A stretch of 64,000 nt of DNA. Origin: Antarcticimicrobium luteum (GTDB lineage: Bacteria; Pseudomonadota; Alphaproteobacteria; Rhodobacterales; Rhodobacteraceae). The first letter of the stretch is position 1; every line of letters begins with the position of its first letter. The translations under genes were made by a program, and so were the position numbers. A model generated the notes under the pieces. That model was not told the origin of the DNA, ran no database searches, and saw nothing but the letters and a program-made list of their open reading frames with translations. Below, one piece after another: positions 16,987 to 26,560 of this stretch. The stretch is from assembly GCF_004358185.1 (NCBI RefSeq), contig NZ_SMUV01000070.1:1-64000 (forward strand), written 5' to 3'.

Positions 16987-19467
16987 TCACTCCAGCGTGC
17001 GGGTCACTTCCTCGCGCTCGAAAATTTCGATCACATCGGCGGGGCGGACATCTTCGTAGTTCTCGAACGCCATACCGCATTCCTGGCCCGATTGCACCTC
17101 GGCAACCTCGTCCTTGAACCGTTTCAGCGTCTTCAGCGTGCCTTCGTGGATCACCACGTTGTCGCGCAGCAAACGCACCCCGGCCGAGCGGCGGGCGATC
17201 CCTTCGGTGACCAGACAGCCAGCAACCTTGCCGACGCCGGAGACCTTGAAGACCTCTTTGATTTCGGCGTACCCGATGAACTTCTCGCGGACCTCGGCCG
17301 ACAGCAGGCCTGAGGCCGCCGCCTTCACGTCGTCCACGAGATCGTAGATCACCGAATAATAACGGATCTCCACGCCCTTCTGGTTGGCCGCGTTCCGCGC
17401 CGGCGCATTGGCCCGCACGTTAAAGCCGATGACCGGCGCACCCGAGGCTTCGGCCAGGCCGATGTCGGTTTCGGTGATGGCGCCAACGCCCGAATGCAGC
17501 ACGCGCACGCGCACCTCTTCGTTGCCGACCTTTTCCAGCGCCTGGACGATGGCCTCGGCCGAGCCCTGCACGTCGGCCTTGACCAGAACCGGCAGCTCGG
17601 CGACGCTCTTGTCGTCCTTGGCCTTCTGCATCAGTTGTTCCAGCGTCGTCGCCGCGCCGGCGGCCGCGCGCTTCTCTTTCGACTTTTCCTCACGGTATTC
17701 GGCGATCTCACGCGCCTGCGCCTCGGTCGCGACCACGTTCAGGACGTCGCCCGCCTCCGGCGTGCCGTTCAGGCCCAGCACCTCGACCGGGACCGACGGA
17801 CCGGCCTCCTTGACGCGCTCGCCCTTGTCGTTCTCCATCGCGCGGACCTTGCCCCACTGTTCGCCGACGACAAAGATGTCGCCCTGACGCAGGGTGCCCT
17901 GCTGGACCAGAACCGTCGCCACCGGGCCGCGGCCCACATCCAGCTGCGCCTCGATCACGGCGCCTTGCGCGGCGCGGTCGGGGTTGGCCTTGAGTTCGAG
18001 AATCTCGGCCTGAAGCGCAACTGCCTCCAGCAGTTCGTCCAGGCCCTGGCCGGTCACCGCCGACACCTCGACATCCTGCACCTCACCGGACATTTGCTCG
18101 ACGAGCACCTCATGCTGCAGCAACTCGGTACGCACCTTGTTGGGATCTGCGGCGGGTTTGTCGACCTTGTTGATCGCCACGATCATCGGCACGCCGGCCG
18201 CCTTGGCGTGGTGGATCGCCTCGATGGTCTGCGGCATGACCGAATCGTCTGCGGCGACCACCAGGATGACGATGTCCGTCACCTGCGCCCCGCGCGCCCG
18301 CATCGAGGTAAAGGCCGCGTGGCCCGGCGTATCGAGGAAGGTCAGCGTCGCGCCATCCTTGGTCTGCACCTGATAGGCGCCGATATGCTGGGTGATACCG
18401 CCCGCCTCGCCAGAGGTCACGCTGGTGTTGCGGATCGCATCCAGCAGCGAGGTCTTGCCGTGGTCCACGTGGCCCATGATGGTGATGACCGGCGGACGCG
18501 AAATGAGATCCTCGGGGTTCTCCTCGACCTCCTTGATCACGTCCTCGACGTCTGCATCCGAGACGCGCACGACCTTGTGGCCGAATTCCTCGATGATCAG
18601 CTCGGCGGTGTCGGCATCGATGGTCTGGTTCTGCGTGACCATCATGCCCATGTTCATAAGCGATTTGACCACGTCAGCGACGCGTTCGGCCATACGGTTG
18701 GCCAGCTCGCTCACAACGATGGTTTCAGGCAGCTGCACGTCGCGGACGACCTTTTCCCGCTCGACATTGCCGCCCATGGCCTTTTGCCGGGCACGCTCCT
18801 GCTTGCGCTTCATTGCGGCCATCGACCGTTGCCGGCCACCTTCGCCGCCGGACAGCGCCTGGTTCAGCGTCAGCTTGCCCGACCGGCGGCCGCCATCGTC
18901 GCGGCCCTTGCGCGGGGCGCGCGCGGGTTGCTCGCGCTCGACCTTGTGGGGGGTCTGCTGCGGAGCCGCCTTGCTGCGGCCCGCGTCCGGCGCCGCCGTC
19001 GGCTCGGCAGGCGCGGCGGCGGCCTGCTTGGCGGCCTCCTCGGCTTCGCGCCGCTTGCGGTCTTCTTCCTCGGCCTTTTGACGGGCGCGCTCTTCGGCCT
19101 CGCGCTGCTCGCGCTCCTTGGCCTCGGCCTCGGCGCGGCGACGTTCACGATCCTCGGCGCGCTGACGCTCGTCTTCCTCGCGCTGGCGGGCCTCGTCGAC
19201 CTCACGCGCCTTGGCGGCCTGCAGAGCCTTCAGGCGGCGCTCCATTTCGGCATCGGAAATCCCGGCGGGACGACGTGACGGATCACCCGTCCTGGCAGAG
19301 CCGGCGCCGGGCGATTTGCTTCCACCTGGCTTGGGCACGACAACGCGCTTCCGCTTGGTTTCCACCACGACATTCTTTGTCCGCCCATGGCTGAAACTCT
19401 GTTTCACGTTCCCCGAACGGGGACCACCACGCAGACCCAAAGTCTTTTTGCCGTCACTATCGCTCAT
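16987..19467 (-). CDS. infB: Translation initiation factor IF-2
   Basis: IF-2 is the GTPase that places initiator tRNA on the 30S subunit. The 826-residue protein has a long charged, Glu/Arg/Lys/Ala-rich N-terminal coiled region (80-240), then the G domain with GHVDHGKT (332-339), DTPGHAAF and NKVDKP, then domains II, III and IV. Its start overlaps the ylxR stop as ATGA. It is the last gene of rimP-nusA-ylxR-infB, a conserved operon. The N-terminal repeats account for the shadow frames on the opposite strand. Confidence 0.98.
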   Translation of the reverse strand: MSDSDGKKTLGLRGGPRSGNVKQSFSHGRTKNVVVETKRKRVVVPKPGGSKSPGAGSARTGDPSRRPAGISDAEMERRLKALQAAKAREVDEARQREEDERQRAEDRERRRAEAEAKEREQREAEERARQKAEEEDRKRREAEEAAKQAAAAPAEPTAAPDAGRSKAAPQQTPHKVEREQPARAPRKGRDDGGRRSGKLTLNQALSGGEGGRQRSMAAMKRKQERARQKAMGGNVEREKVVRDVQLPETIVVSELANRMAERVADVVKSLMNMGMMVTQNQTIDADTAELIIEEFGHKVVRVSDADVEDVIKEVEENPEDLISRPPVITIMGHVDHGKTSLLDAIRNTSVTSGEAGGITQHIGAYQVQTKDGATLTFLDTPGHAAFTSMRARGAQVTDIVILVVAADDSVMPQTIEAIHHAKAAGVPMIVAINKVDKPAADPNKVRTELLQHEVLVEQMSGEVQDVEVSAVTGQGLDELLEAVALQAEILELKANPDRAAQGAVIEAQLDVGRGPVATVLVQQGTLRQGDIFVVGEQWGKVRAMENDKGERVKEAGPSVPVEVLGLNGTPEAGDVLNVVATEAQAREIAEYREEKSKEKRAAAGAATTLEQLMQKAKDDKSVAELPVLVKADVQGSAEAIVQALEKVGNEEVRVRVLHSGVGAITETDIGLAEASGAPVIGFNVRANAPARNAANQKGVEIRYYSVIYDLVDDVKAAASGLLSAEVREKFIGYAEIKEVFKVSGVGKVAGCLVTEGIARRSAGVRLLRDNVVIHEGTLKTLKRFKDEVAEVQSGQECGMAFENYEDVRPADVIEIFEREEVTRTLE

Positions 19468-20108
19468 AAAGCTCTTTTTCCTTCCCGGCGGCCGTTGCCG
19501 CCGTCCGTTTCGCGCACTCCGCGCAAGCGTTGCGCTTCCTCTACAACACGTTTGCCGAGTCCACCAGAGGCCAGCGCCGCATGTATCACAGTTTCACGAC
19601 CAAAGGCCATTCCCAGCTCATCCGCCGTCAACCACCCGATATAGCGTCCGTAGTGCGGCGTGCTGAGTTTCGATTTACCACGGCCAGACCCGTCGATCGC
19701 CTGGATCAGGACCTCTGCCTGGTCCTTGTCGAGCCAGGTCTTGACCTTCTCGTACCCGGCCACGGCATCGCCGGACTTGCGGGCCAGGCTGATCAGGTCG
19801 ATGACCCGGCGGGCCAGTTGCCGTTCCACGGTCTCGGCCAGATCGGCCGGAACGCTCACCTTTTCCTTCAGGCCCCGCGCAAACAGGTTCTTGTCGATCG
19901 CCCGTTTCAGCGCCGCCCGATCGGCGGCGACATAGACGCCGCGACCCGGCAATTTGCCCAGAATGTCCGGCACGACGCTGCCGTCGGGCCCGGCCACAAA
20001 CCGGATCAGACCAGCCTGCGGATGCACCTCGCCCGTGGCGATGCACTTCCGTTCGGGACCGTCCTGCCGGTCTTTCGAGGCGCCACCGCGACTCATGTCG
20101 GACCCCAC
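19464..20108 (-). CDS. YlxR-type RNA-binding protein with L7Ae-like domain
   Basis: This small nucleic-acid-binding protein (DUF448) is found between nusA and infB in many bacteria. The family opening [18 protein letters not shown] lies at about 20-37 and GRGVYV near 55-60. A C-terminal part ([15 protein letters not shown], about 105-120) resembles an L7Ae-type RNA-binding fold, the fused arrangement known in alphaproteobacteria. The 214-residue form begins at a GTG at 20108; an ATG four codons later (20096) is equally possible. The gene is 11 bases after nusA, with a hairpin between them. Confidence 0.85.
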   Translation of the reverse strand: MGSDMSRGGASKDRQDGPERKCIATGEVHPQAGLIRFVAGPDGSVVPDILGKLPGRGVYVAADRAALKRAIDKNLFARGLKEKVSVPADLAETVERQLARRVIDLISLARKSGDAVAGYEKVKTWLDKDQAEVLIQAIDGSGRGKSKLSTPHYGRYIGWLTADELGMAFGRETVIHAALASGGLGKRVVEEAQRLRGVRETDGGNGRREGKRAL

Positions 20109-20128
20109 GGGGCCTGAGATCAGGCCCC
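20109..20128. repeat. Perfect hairpin overlapping nusA stop
   Basis: GGGGCCTGA (20109-20117) and TCAGGCCCC (20120-20128) form a near-perfect palindrome whose centre lies at the nusA stop codon, just before the ylxR start. It could be an mRNA processing or pause point controlling expression of ylxR-infB relative to nusA. There is no T-run, so it is not a classical terminator. Confidence 0.55.
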
Positions 20129-21751
20129 GGCCTCCTGGCTGGTGTCGGTTGCGTCGCCTTCGATCTCGGTCTCGTCCTCTTCGTCTTCCAACTCTTCGGG
20201 ATCAACCCAGCCAAGCTGGATTCGTGCGGTCATCACCAGGTTCTGCGCCTCTTCCAGCGACATGTCGAAGGGTTCGAGGATACCGTCATCCTTCACGCGT
20301 TCACCGTCGACCGTGGTCCAGCCGCCGGCCAATTCCCAGTCGGCGCAGGTGGCGAAATCTTCCAGCGTCTTGACGCCGTCCTTGGCCAGCGCCTCGATCA
20401 TCTGGGGTGTCAGGCCGTCGAATTCAACCAGGCTGTCCTCGACGCCCAGGCTCCGGGCATTCTCAAGCGCGGCCTTCGCCTGTGCCTCGAGATAGTCGCG
20501 GGCGCGCGCCTGCAGCTCTTCTGCGGTGCTCTCGTCGACGCCGTCGATCACCAACAGCTCATCCTGTTCGACATAGGCCACCTCTTCGAGGTTGGTGAAC
20601 CCCTCCGAAACCAGCAGCTGGGCAAAGAATTCGTCCAGGTCCAGCGTGTCCATGAAGAGGCCTGTGCGCAGCTCGAATTCCTTCTGGCGGCGCGCGCTTT
20701 CCTCTTCCTCGGTCATGATGTCGATGTCGAGCCCGGTCAGCTGGCTGGCCAGACGCACGTTCTGGCCGCGCCGGCCGATCGCCAGGCTCAGCTGCTCCTC
20801 GGGCACCACGACCTCGATCTTGCCGGCTTCCTCGTCCAGCACCACTTTCGACACCTCGGCCGGTTGCAGCGCGTTCACCAGGAAGGTCGGCATATCCTCG
20901 GACCACGGGATGATGTCGATCTTTTCACCCTGAAGCTCGTTCACCACCGCCTGCACACGGCTGCCGCGCATACCGACGCAGGCCCCCACCGGGTCGATCG
21001 ACCCGTCATAGGAGATGACGGCGATCTTGGCGCGGCTGCCGGGATCCCGGGCCACCGCCTTGATCTCGATGATACCGTCATAGATCTCCGGCACTTCCAT
21101 CTTGAACAGCTCGGCCATGAATTCCGGCGACGTGCGCGACAGGAAGATCTGCGGCCCGCGCGGTTCGCGGCGCACATCCTTGATGTAGCAGCGGATGCGG
21201 TCGTTCGGACGATAGCTTTCGCGGCCGATCTTTTCGTTGCGGCGCAGGATCGCCTCGCCCGAGCCGACATCGACGATAACGTTGCCGTATTCCTCGCGCT
21301 TGACGACGCCATTGATGATGGTGCCGGCGCGGTCCTTGAATTCCTCGTACTGACGATCCCGCTCGGCTTCGCGGACCTTTTGCAGGATCACCTGCTTGGC
21401 CGACTGCGCGGCGATCCGGCCCATTTCGACCGGCGGCACCTCTTCGACGAACTCATCGCCCACCGCGGGATCGGCCATGTACTGTTTGGCCTGCTCGACC
21501 GTGAATTCCGCCTGGTAATTCTCCAGCTCGTCATCCGCGACCACGGTACGCACCCGGGTAAAGGTGGCCTTGCCGGTCTTGCGGTCGATGTGGACGCGGA
21601 TGTCCATCTCGGCGCCATAACGGCTCTTGGCGGCGCGCGAGAGGCTCTCTTCCATCGCCTCGACCACAAGACCCGGGTCGATCATCTTTTCGCGGGCCAC
21701 CGCCTCGGCGGTCTGCAAAAGCTCAAGCTGGTTTGCGGAAGTGATAGCCAT
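20120..21751 (-). CDS. nusA: Transcription termination/antitermination protein NusA
   Basis: NusA binds RNA polymerase and RNA, promoting pausing and termination. The 543-residue protein has an N-terminal polymerase-binding domain (1-130), an S1 domain (about 135-200, GTIINGVVKREEYGNVIVD), two KH domains (about 230-345), and two C-terminal acidic repeats (about 365-500) of helix-hairpin-helix type, followed by an acidic tail. The ATG at 21751 overlaps the rimP stop as TGATG, so I prefer it to the GTG one codon upstream. NusA could regulate its own operon through the terminator in the rimP leader. Confidence 0.97.
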   Translation of the reverse strand: MAITSANQLELLQTAEAVAREKMIDPGLVVEAMEESLSRAAKSRYGAEMDIRVHIDRKTGKATFTRVRTVVADDELENYQAEFTVEQAKQYMADPAVGDEFVEEVPPVEMGRIAAQSAKQVILQKVREAERDRQYEEFKDRAGTIINGVVKREEYGNVIVDVGSGEAILRRNEKIGRESYRPNDRIRCYIKDVRREPRGPQIFLSRTSPEFMAELFKMEVPEIYDGIIEIKAVARDPGSRAKIAVISYDGSIDPVGACVGMRGSRVQAVVNELQGEKIDIIPWSEDMPTFLVNALQPAEVSKVVLDEEAGKIEVVVPEEQLSLAIGRRGQNVRLASQLTGLDIDIMTEEEESARRQKEFELRTGLFMDTLDLDEFFAQLLVSEGFTNLEEVAYVEQDELLVIDGVDESTAEELQARARDYLEAQAKAALENARSLGVEDSLVEFDGLTPQMIEALAKDGVKTLEDFATCADWELAGGWTTVDGERVKDDGILEPFDMSLEEAQNLVMTARIQLGWVDPEELEDEEDETEIEGDATDTSQEAGA

Positions 21752-22341
21752 CACATGTCCTCCTGGGCGGACCCTTCGGTCTCGATTTCGTCAAACTTGT
21801 TTTCATCCAGGGTGCCGGCCGCCTTGCGCTGACGCAGCATCTCCTTGATCAATTCGTCGGTCAGCACCAGCTTGGCATCGCTCAGCCAGTCGAAGGTCAG
21901 CCCGATCGTCACCGTCTCGCCGTTCTGGTCGATGTTGATCAGAACCTCGTCGCCCTCGATCCCGGCCAGAATACCCTTGAACCGCCGGCGCCCGTCGATC
22001 ATTTCGGCGGTCTCCAGCTTGGCCTCATAGCCCTCGAAGGTGTCGAAATCCTTCAGCCGGGTCAACGGCCGGTCGATACCGGGACTGGAAACCTCGAGCG
22101 TATAGGTGTCCAGGATCGGATCCTCGACATCCAGAACCGCGCTGATCGCGCTTGAAATCTCGCCGCAGTCATCCACCTCGATGCCGCCGCCTTCCTTGTC
22201 GGCCATCACCTGCAGGGTGGTCGATTTGCCGGACATCAGGCGCACGCGCACCAGCTCAAACCCCAGATCCTCGATCACGGGGGTGATGATCTCGGCCAGA
22301 CGCCGGTCAATCGCAGCCTTTGCTATCAGGTCGTTGCTCAT
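21751..22341 (-). CDS. rimP: Ribosome maturation factor RimP
   Basis: RimP is needed for maturation of the 30S subunit. The 196-residue protein shows the family core [20 protein letters not shown] (about 70-89) and [14 protein letters not shown] (about 95-108), then the C-terminal SH3-like barrel. I place the start at the ATG at 22341 (MSNDLIAK), which matches family N-termini and follows GGACG. An in-frame ATG at 22380 would add 13 residues whose codons lie in the terminator hairpin and T-tract, with a weak GGA site upstream. If it is used, translation of that leader could prevent the hairpin from forming. First gene of the nusA-infB operon. Confidence 0.93.
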   Translation of the reverse strand: MSNDLIAKAAIDRRLAEIITPVIEDLGFELVRVRLMSGKSTTLQVMADKEGGGIEVDDCGEISSAISAVLDVEDPILDTYTLEVSSPGIDRPLTRLKDFDTFEGYEAKLETAEMIDGRRRFKGILAGIEGDEVLINIDQNGETVTIGLTFDWLSDAKLVLTDELIKEMLRQRKAAGTLDENKFDEIETEGSAQEDM

Positions 22342-22353
22342 ATCGTCCAAACA

Positions 22354-22377
22354 CAAAAAAACGGGCCCGCGGCCCGT
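22354..22377 (-). terminator. Intrinsic terminator in rimP-nusA leader
   Basis: Reading leftward, ACGGGCC (22377-22371) pairs perfectly with GGCCCGT (22367-22361) around a three-base loop, directly followed by a run of T (22360-22355). It lies only about 14-20 bases before the rimP ATG, with the candidate promoter upstream of it. Transcripts of the operon must read through it, so it acts as an attenuator. Confidence 0.75.
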
Positions 22378-22433
22378 CATACATAGTCCGGTGGAGCCCC
22401 AGGCCAGAGCCTGACGCGCCGCTGTTGAAAGGG

Positions 22434-22462
22434 CATATACGCGGTGACGGCCGAGTCTTCAA
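22434..22462 (-). promoter_or_regulatory. Candidate promoter of rimP-nusA-infB operon
   Basis: Leftward TTGAAG (22462-22457), an exact 17-base spacer and TATATG (22439-22434). Transcription would begin near 22427, giving about 50 bases before the terminator stem. The leader RNA also has a small CAGGC/GCCTG hairpin at about 22401-22414. The binding-protein gene upstream ends at 22493, so this promoter is inside a 150-base gap. Confidence 0.55.
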
Positions 22463-22492
22463 CCCCCTGCGTTGCAGGGCCCGAAATTGCCC

Positions 22493-23329
22493 TCAGGCGA
22501 TCCACCACCGCTCTGCGATCCGCTCATCGTCCAGTGCCGCGCGGGTGCCGATCGTGCGCGGAATCCCCACCCCGCACCGGGCCGCCAGCGCCATGTCGTC
22601 GGCCGAGGGGTGATAGCGGAACTCGCCCCGCTCCAGCAGCCCCTCTGGCGCCGGCAGCGCCGCCACATCGACATAGCCGTCGCGCAGTGCCTCGGCGCGC
22701 ACGGCGGCATCGGGAATCACGATGATCTCGATGCTGTCGGCCCAGCCTGCCCGGCCCTGTTTATAGTGGTCCTCAACCTTGCGGGCGCGGAAATGGCGGC
22801 CCTCCTGGGCGCTGTCGGGGCGATAGGCGCCGGTGCCGACGGCCTCGCGCAGGGGTACGTCGATCCGGCCCGCGGGCGCGATGATGCGCCCCGGCGCGGC
22901 CAGATGAAATGGCAGATCCGGATCCCCCGACGCCAGCTCCAGCAGCAATGTGCGCGGTCGCTCGGCCTCCACCCGGATCAGGCCGGGCACCTCCCAGGCG
23001 CGCACCGAGGCGGCGGCATCCTCGATGCCCAGCACCCCGCCATCATGCAGCCGCACCCCCTCGCGCAGATCGAACCGCCACCGGCGCGCATCGGCGCTGC
23101 CGCTCCAGCTTTCGGCCAGTTCCGGGCGCAGCACACCGTCCGGGCCGATCTCCGTCAGCCCGTCGAACACCGCGCCACGCGCCAGCCGCTCCAGGCTGCC
23201 GTCGCGCGGCACCGCCAGCCGCAGCCGCCCGCCGGGGCGCGGCGCGGCATCCAGCGACACCCCGCTCGCCGCCAGCAGGGCGGCGGCCGCACCCGAGGTG
23301 AACAGCGCACGCCGGTCCAGACGGGTCAT
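22493..23329 (-). CDS. Short extracytoplasmic solute-binding protein (SBP_bac_5 type), Tat-exported
   Basis: The protein resembles the first half of dipeptide/oligopeptide/nickel-binding proteins of ABC transporters. At 278 residues it is about half the usual 500, and the second lobe is missing. A twin-arginine signal (DRRALFTSGAAAALL, residues 5-19) opens it. The core motif LAESWSGSADARRWRFDLREGVRLHDG around 72-98 is the binding-protein signature. No permease or ATPase genes are near. Downstream sequence shows no second half in another frame, so it is more likely a stable short variant than a frameshift. The start overlaps the iminopeptidase stop as ATGA, so the two are co-transcribed. Confidence 0.7.
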   Translation of the reverse strand: MTRLDRRALFTSGAAAALLAASGVSLDAAPRPGGRLRLAVPRDGSLERLARGAVFDGLTEIGPDGVLRPELAESWSGSADARRWRFDLREGVRLHDGGVLGIEDAAASVRAWEVPGLIRVEAERPRTLLLELASGDPDLPFHLAAPGRIIAPAGRIDVPLREAVGTGAYRPDSAQEGRHFRARKVEDHYKQGRAGWADSIEIIVIPDAAVRAEALRDGYVDVAALPAPEGLLERGEFRYHPSADDMALAARCGVGIPRTIGTRAALDDERIAERWWIA

Positions 23330-24303
23330 GCCACCGCCTCCGCGATCCGGTCCATCACCCGAACCAGTTCGGCGCTGATCCCCGGCTCGGACAGGGCGTG
23401 GCCCGCGTTGCGCACCATCTTCAGCTCGGCCATCGGCCAGAGCTCACTCAGCCTCCACGCCCCGCTGGGCGGGCAGATCATGTCGTACCGACCCTGAACG
23501 ATCCTGCCCGGAATGTGCGAAATCCGGCCCATATTGGCCAGAATCTGACCGTCGAACTCAAGGAAACCGCCATTGACGAAATAGTGATTCTCCAGCCGCG
23601 CAAAGGCCCGGGCATAGTGGCCGGGGCTTTCGCCCGAACGGCCGTCCGACAGTATCGAGGCCAACGCGTTTTCCCAGGCGGACCAGGCGCGGGCGTATTT
23701 CGTCTCTTCCGCCAGATCTCCAGAGAACAGCCGCTTGTTGTAGGCTGCGATCAGGTCGCCGCGCTCGTTCGCCGGGATCGGCGCGACAAAGCGCGCCCAG
23801 GTCTCGGGCCAGAACCGCCCGGCGCCGCCGCCGTAGAACCAGTCAAGCTCGCCCTTGGTCATCAGAAACACGCCGCGCAGAACCAGATGCGTCACCCGCT
23901 CGGGGTGGGTCTGGGCATAGATCAGGGACAGCGTCGCGCCCCAGCTGCCGCCAAAGACGATCCAGCGGTCGATCCCGAACAGCCGGCGGATCCGCTCAAT
24001 ATCCGCGACCAGGTGCCAGGTGGTATTGTCCTCGACCGACGCATGCGGGCGCGACCGTCCGCAGCCGCGCTGATCGAACAGGATCACGCGATAGACCGCC
24101 GGGTCGAAATAACGCCGCATCGCCGGGCTGCAGCCGCCGCCGGGGCCGCCATGCAGCACCACCACGGGGATGCCGTGTGGATTGCCGCACTGCTCGACAT
24201 AGATGCTGTGGCCCTGCCCGACATCGACCATCCGCTGATCGAACGGGTCGAACGACGGGTAGAGGTATTGCACAGCGCGCTTTTGATCCGGGGATTTGTC
24301 CAT
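23326..24303 (-). CDS. pip: Proline iminopeptidase (alpha/beta hydrolase)
   Basis: The enzyme removes N-terminal proline from peptides in the cytoplasm. The 325-residue length is typical of the S33 monomeric form. Visible motifs are the oxyanion hole HGGPGGG (51-57), the nucleophile elbow GGSWGA with S120, and the C-terminal NAGHALSEP containing the catalytic histidine; DQRGCGRS (77-84) is the family signature. The start at 24303 (MDKSPDQKR) is the family N-terminus; the frame remains open upstream only as a shadow of ubiG. The gene overlaps the binding protein, suggesting linked peptide use. Confidence 0.93.
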   Translation of the reverse strand: MDKSPDQKRAVQYLYPSFDPFDQRMVDVGQGHSIYVEQCGNPHGIPVVVLHGGPGGGCSPAMRRYFDPAVYRVILFDQRGCGRSRPHASVEDNTTWHLVADIERIRRLFGIDRWIVFGGSWGATLSLIYAQTHPERVTHLVLRGVFLMTKGELDWFYGGGAGRFWPETWARFVAPIPANERGDLIAAYNKRLFSGDLAEETKYARAWSAWENALASILSDGRSGESPGHYARAFARLENHYFVNGGFLEFDGQILANMGRISHIPGRIVQGRYDMICPPSGAWRLSELWPMAELKMVRNAGHALSEPGISAELVRVMDRIAEAVA

Positions 24304-24339
24304 TACAGCCCTATATAACCTCTCAGGATAAAAGAGCGA

Positions 24340-25098
24340 ATGGTGAACAGAATGCAAGCGTCTCAATCCACGGTCGACCCTGCGGAAATCGCCAAGTTCG
24401 AGGCGATGGCCGCCGAATGGTGGGATCCAACGGGCAAGTTCAAGCCCTTGCATATGCTCAATCCCTGCCGCCTCGACTATATCACCGGCCAGATCGCCGG
24501 CGAGTTCGACCGCGACCTGTCGGCGCAGGTGCCGTTCGCCGGGCTGAGGGTGCTGGATATCGGCTGTGGCGGCGGGCTTTTGTGCGAACCGATGGCCCGG
24601 CTGGGCGCCGAGATCGTCGGGGCGGACGCCGCCGAGGGCAACCTGCCGGTGGCGCGAATCCATGCAGAGCAATCGGGACTTGAGATCGACTATCGCCACA
24701 CCACCGCCGAGGCGCTGGCCGCGGCCGGCGAACAGTTCGACGTGGTTCTGAACATGGAGGTGGTCGAGCATGTGGCCGACCCGCTGTCCTATCTCACCGC
24801 CTGCCGCCAGCTGATGAAGCCCGGCGGGCTGCACATCTGTTCGACCATCAACCGCAACCCGAAATCCTTCGCCGTGGCGATCCTGGGGGCCGAGGTGGTG
24901 ATGCGCTGGCTGCCGCGCGGCACCCATGAGTGGTCGAAATTCATCACCCCCGACGAGTTGATCGATCTGCTGAAGAATTCCGGGGTGGAGCCGGTGGATC
25001 GCAAGGGGTTCGTATTCAACCCGATGAGCTGGCGCTGGAGCATCTCCGACCGCGACCTGAGCGTGAACTACGTCACCGCAAGCGTGAAGCCGGACTGA
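24340..25098 (+). CDS. ubiG: Ubiquinone biosynthesis O-methyltransferase UbiG
   Basis: UbiG catalyses the two O-methylations of the ubiquinone head group. The 252-residue protein has the N-terminal [15 protein letters not shown] (about 16-30), the SAM loop [10 protein letters not shown] (about 72-81), and the motif [15 protein letters not shown] near 174-188. Either of two ATGs (24340 or 24352) could be used; AGGA is 12 bases before the first. It is divergent from the iminopeptidase gene, with 36 bases between the starts. Confidence 0.95.
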   Translation: MVNRMQASQSTVDPAEIAKFEAMAAEWWDPTGKFKPLHMLNPCRLDYITGQIAGEFDRDLSAQVPFAGLRVLDIGCGGGLLCEPMARLGAEIVGADAAEGNLPVARIHAEQSGLEIDYRHTTAEALAAAGEQFDVVLNMEVVEHVADPLSYLTACRQLMKPGGLHICSTINRNPKSFAVAILGAEVVMRWLPRGTHEWSKFITPDELIDLLKNSGVEPVDRKGFVFNPMSWRWSISDRDLSVNYVTASVKPD

Positions 25099-25270
25099 GG
25101 GCCGCGCCCCCGCTTCCTCTCACCGCGAATACCCCCGGAGCAAAGCCCCCCTGCGCGGAACAAGGCCGAAGGCCGCCTTTCGTGCAATCGCCGAGAGACG
25201 CGCAGGAGCCGGACCACCCCCGCGATCCGGCGCTTTCTCGGCTTGCTCTGTGGGGGGCGTTCGCCCTGAC
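25099..25270. other. Intergenic gap between ubiG and marR-type gene
   Basis: This 172-base gap between convergent genes has no convincing coding frame. GGCC-GAA-GGCC at 25164-25174, followed by GCCTTTCG, and GCCGGA/TCCGGC around 25208-25231 are possible hairpins for the ends of the two transcripts. Confidence 0.4.
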
Positions 25271-25717
25271 CTACTCGCCCCGCTCCAGCCGCAGCCGCAG
25301 ATCGCGCAGCACCGGCAGCACCGCGCGCACCTTGTCCGCGCCCAGTTCGCCCACCACCTGGTTGATCATCGGGGTGATCGCCGCCACCGCCTGATCGCGC
25401 GCCTGTTTTCCAGCCGGGCTGATGGCCACCATCTTGCGGCGCGCGTCGTCCCAGTCCGGACGGATGTGCACATAGCCCGCCCATTCCAGCTTGTTCAGCG
25501 TGTTGGTCATCGCCCCGCGGGTGACATGAAAGGTATCGGCCAGCTGCGCCGGGCTACGCTCGTCATGGATGAACACCAGATGGTTCAGCACCGAGAAATG
25601 CGAAATCTCCATGCCCTTGGGCAGCACCCGGCTGAGCCGGTTGCGCAGGAGCTGGTCGGCAGTCAGCAGTTCGCTGAACAGGGCCACCGCAAGGGAGTTG
25701 TTGGAGTCTTCGGTCAT
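25271..25717 (-). CDS. MarR family transcriptional regulator
   Basis: This is a dimeric winged helix-turn-helix regulator of 148 residues. The helix-turn-helix lies at about 55-80 (SPAQLADTFHVTRGAMTNTLNKLE), followed by the wing DWDDARRKMVAISP (about 88-102), the usual DxRxK-type beta hairpin. The gene starts 12 bases after the Nit-hydrolase stop, so it is the last gene of comF-grxC-nit-marR. The ligand and targets are unknown; auto-control of the operon is a guess. Confidence 0.9.
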   Translation of the reverse strand: MTEDSNNSLAVALFSELLTADQLLRNRLSRVLPKGMEISHFSVLNHLVFIHDERSPAQLADTFHVTRGAMTNTLNKLEWAGYVHIRPDWDDARRKMVAISPAGKQARDQAVAAITPMINQVVGELGADKVRAVLPVLRDLRLRLERGE

Positions 25718-25729
25718 GCGGTTATGCGG

Positions 25730-26560
25730 TCACGGCCCGTCAAAGTCCCGGATATGCGTCAGCGAGGGTATCTTGGCCCGCGCATCCTCTACCAGCGCCG
25801 GGTCCATGTCAAAGACGTGGATGCCCGGCGCGGTGCCGGCATCGACCAGAATCTCGCCCCAGGGCGAGATCGCCAGGCTGTGCCCGTATGTGCGTCGCTC
25901 TTTGCCCCGGGTGGTCGGATGGGTGCCGGTCTGCGCCGGCGCCAGGACGAAACAACCGGTCTCGATGGCGCGGGCGCGCAGCAGCGTCTCCCAGTGGGCG
26001 GCGCCGGTCACCGGCGAAAAGGCCGCCGGAACCGTCAGGATTTTCGCCCCGGCCCGGGCCAGCGCCTGATGCAAATGCGGGAACCGAACGTCATAGCACA
26101 CCGTCATCCCCACAGCGCCGAACGGGGTTTCCGCCAGAACCGCGCGATCGCCCGGCCGGAACCCGTCCGATTCGCGATAGGTTTCCTCGGCCGTGACCTG
26201 CACGTCGAACATGTGGATCTTGTCATAGCGCGCGGCGATACGGCCATCGGGACCGATCAGAAAGGACCGGTTGGCGAACCGCCCGTCCGCATCGCCGGTT
26301 TTCAGCGCCAGAGAGCCGATCAGCAGCCAGATCCCCAGTTCCTCGGCCTGCAGGCGCAGCGCGGCAAGGGTCGGGTCGTCCGCTTCGAGGCACAGAACCT
26401 CCTCCTGCCGGGACCGGCTGGCGGAAACGCAGTTGGTCACCTCGGGCGTCAGGGCGAATTCCACCCCCTCCGCCGCGGCTTCGGCCAGCATCCATTGCAC
26501 CTGGCGCAGATTGTCGCCCGGATCGTCGCCCGAGCAAATCTGGACCAGCGCGGTCTTCAT
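25730..26560 (-). CDS. Carbon-nitrogen hydrolase, Nit1/Nit2 type
   Basis: This is a nitrilase-fold amidase of the Nit family. The catalytic triad is visible: E40 (LTPEVTN), K114 (YDKIHMFDV) and C155 (VCYDVRF). Family members deaminate glutathione or act as omega-amidase on 2-oxoglutaramate; the adjacent glutaredoxin makes a glutathione-repair role attractive, which is inference. The 276-residue length is typical. The start overlaps the grxC stop as ATGA. Confidence 0.88.
   Translation of the reverse strand: MKTALVQICSGDDPGDNLRQVQWMLAEAAAEGVEFALTPEVTNCVSASRSRQEEVLCLEADDPTLAALRLQAEELGIWLLIGSLALKTGDADGRFANRSFLIGPDGRIAARYDKIHMFDVQVTAEETYRESDGFRPGDRAVLAETPFGAVGMTVCYDVRFPHLHQALARAGAKILTVPAAFSPVTGAAHWETLLRARAIETGCFVLAPAQTGTHPTTRGKERRTYGHSLAISPWGEILVDAGTAPGIHVFDMDPALVEDARAKIPSLTHIRDFDGP

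Noticed and set aside
17494-19278. Open frame of about 590 codons antisense to infB
   Set aside because: It mirrors the repetitive Glu/Arg/Ala coding in infB and has low-complexity composition.
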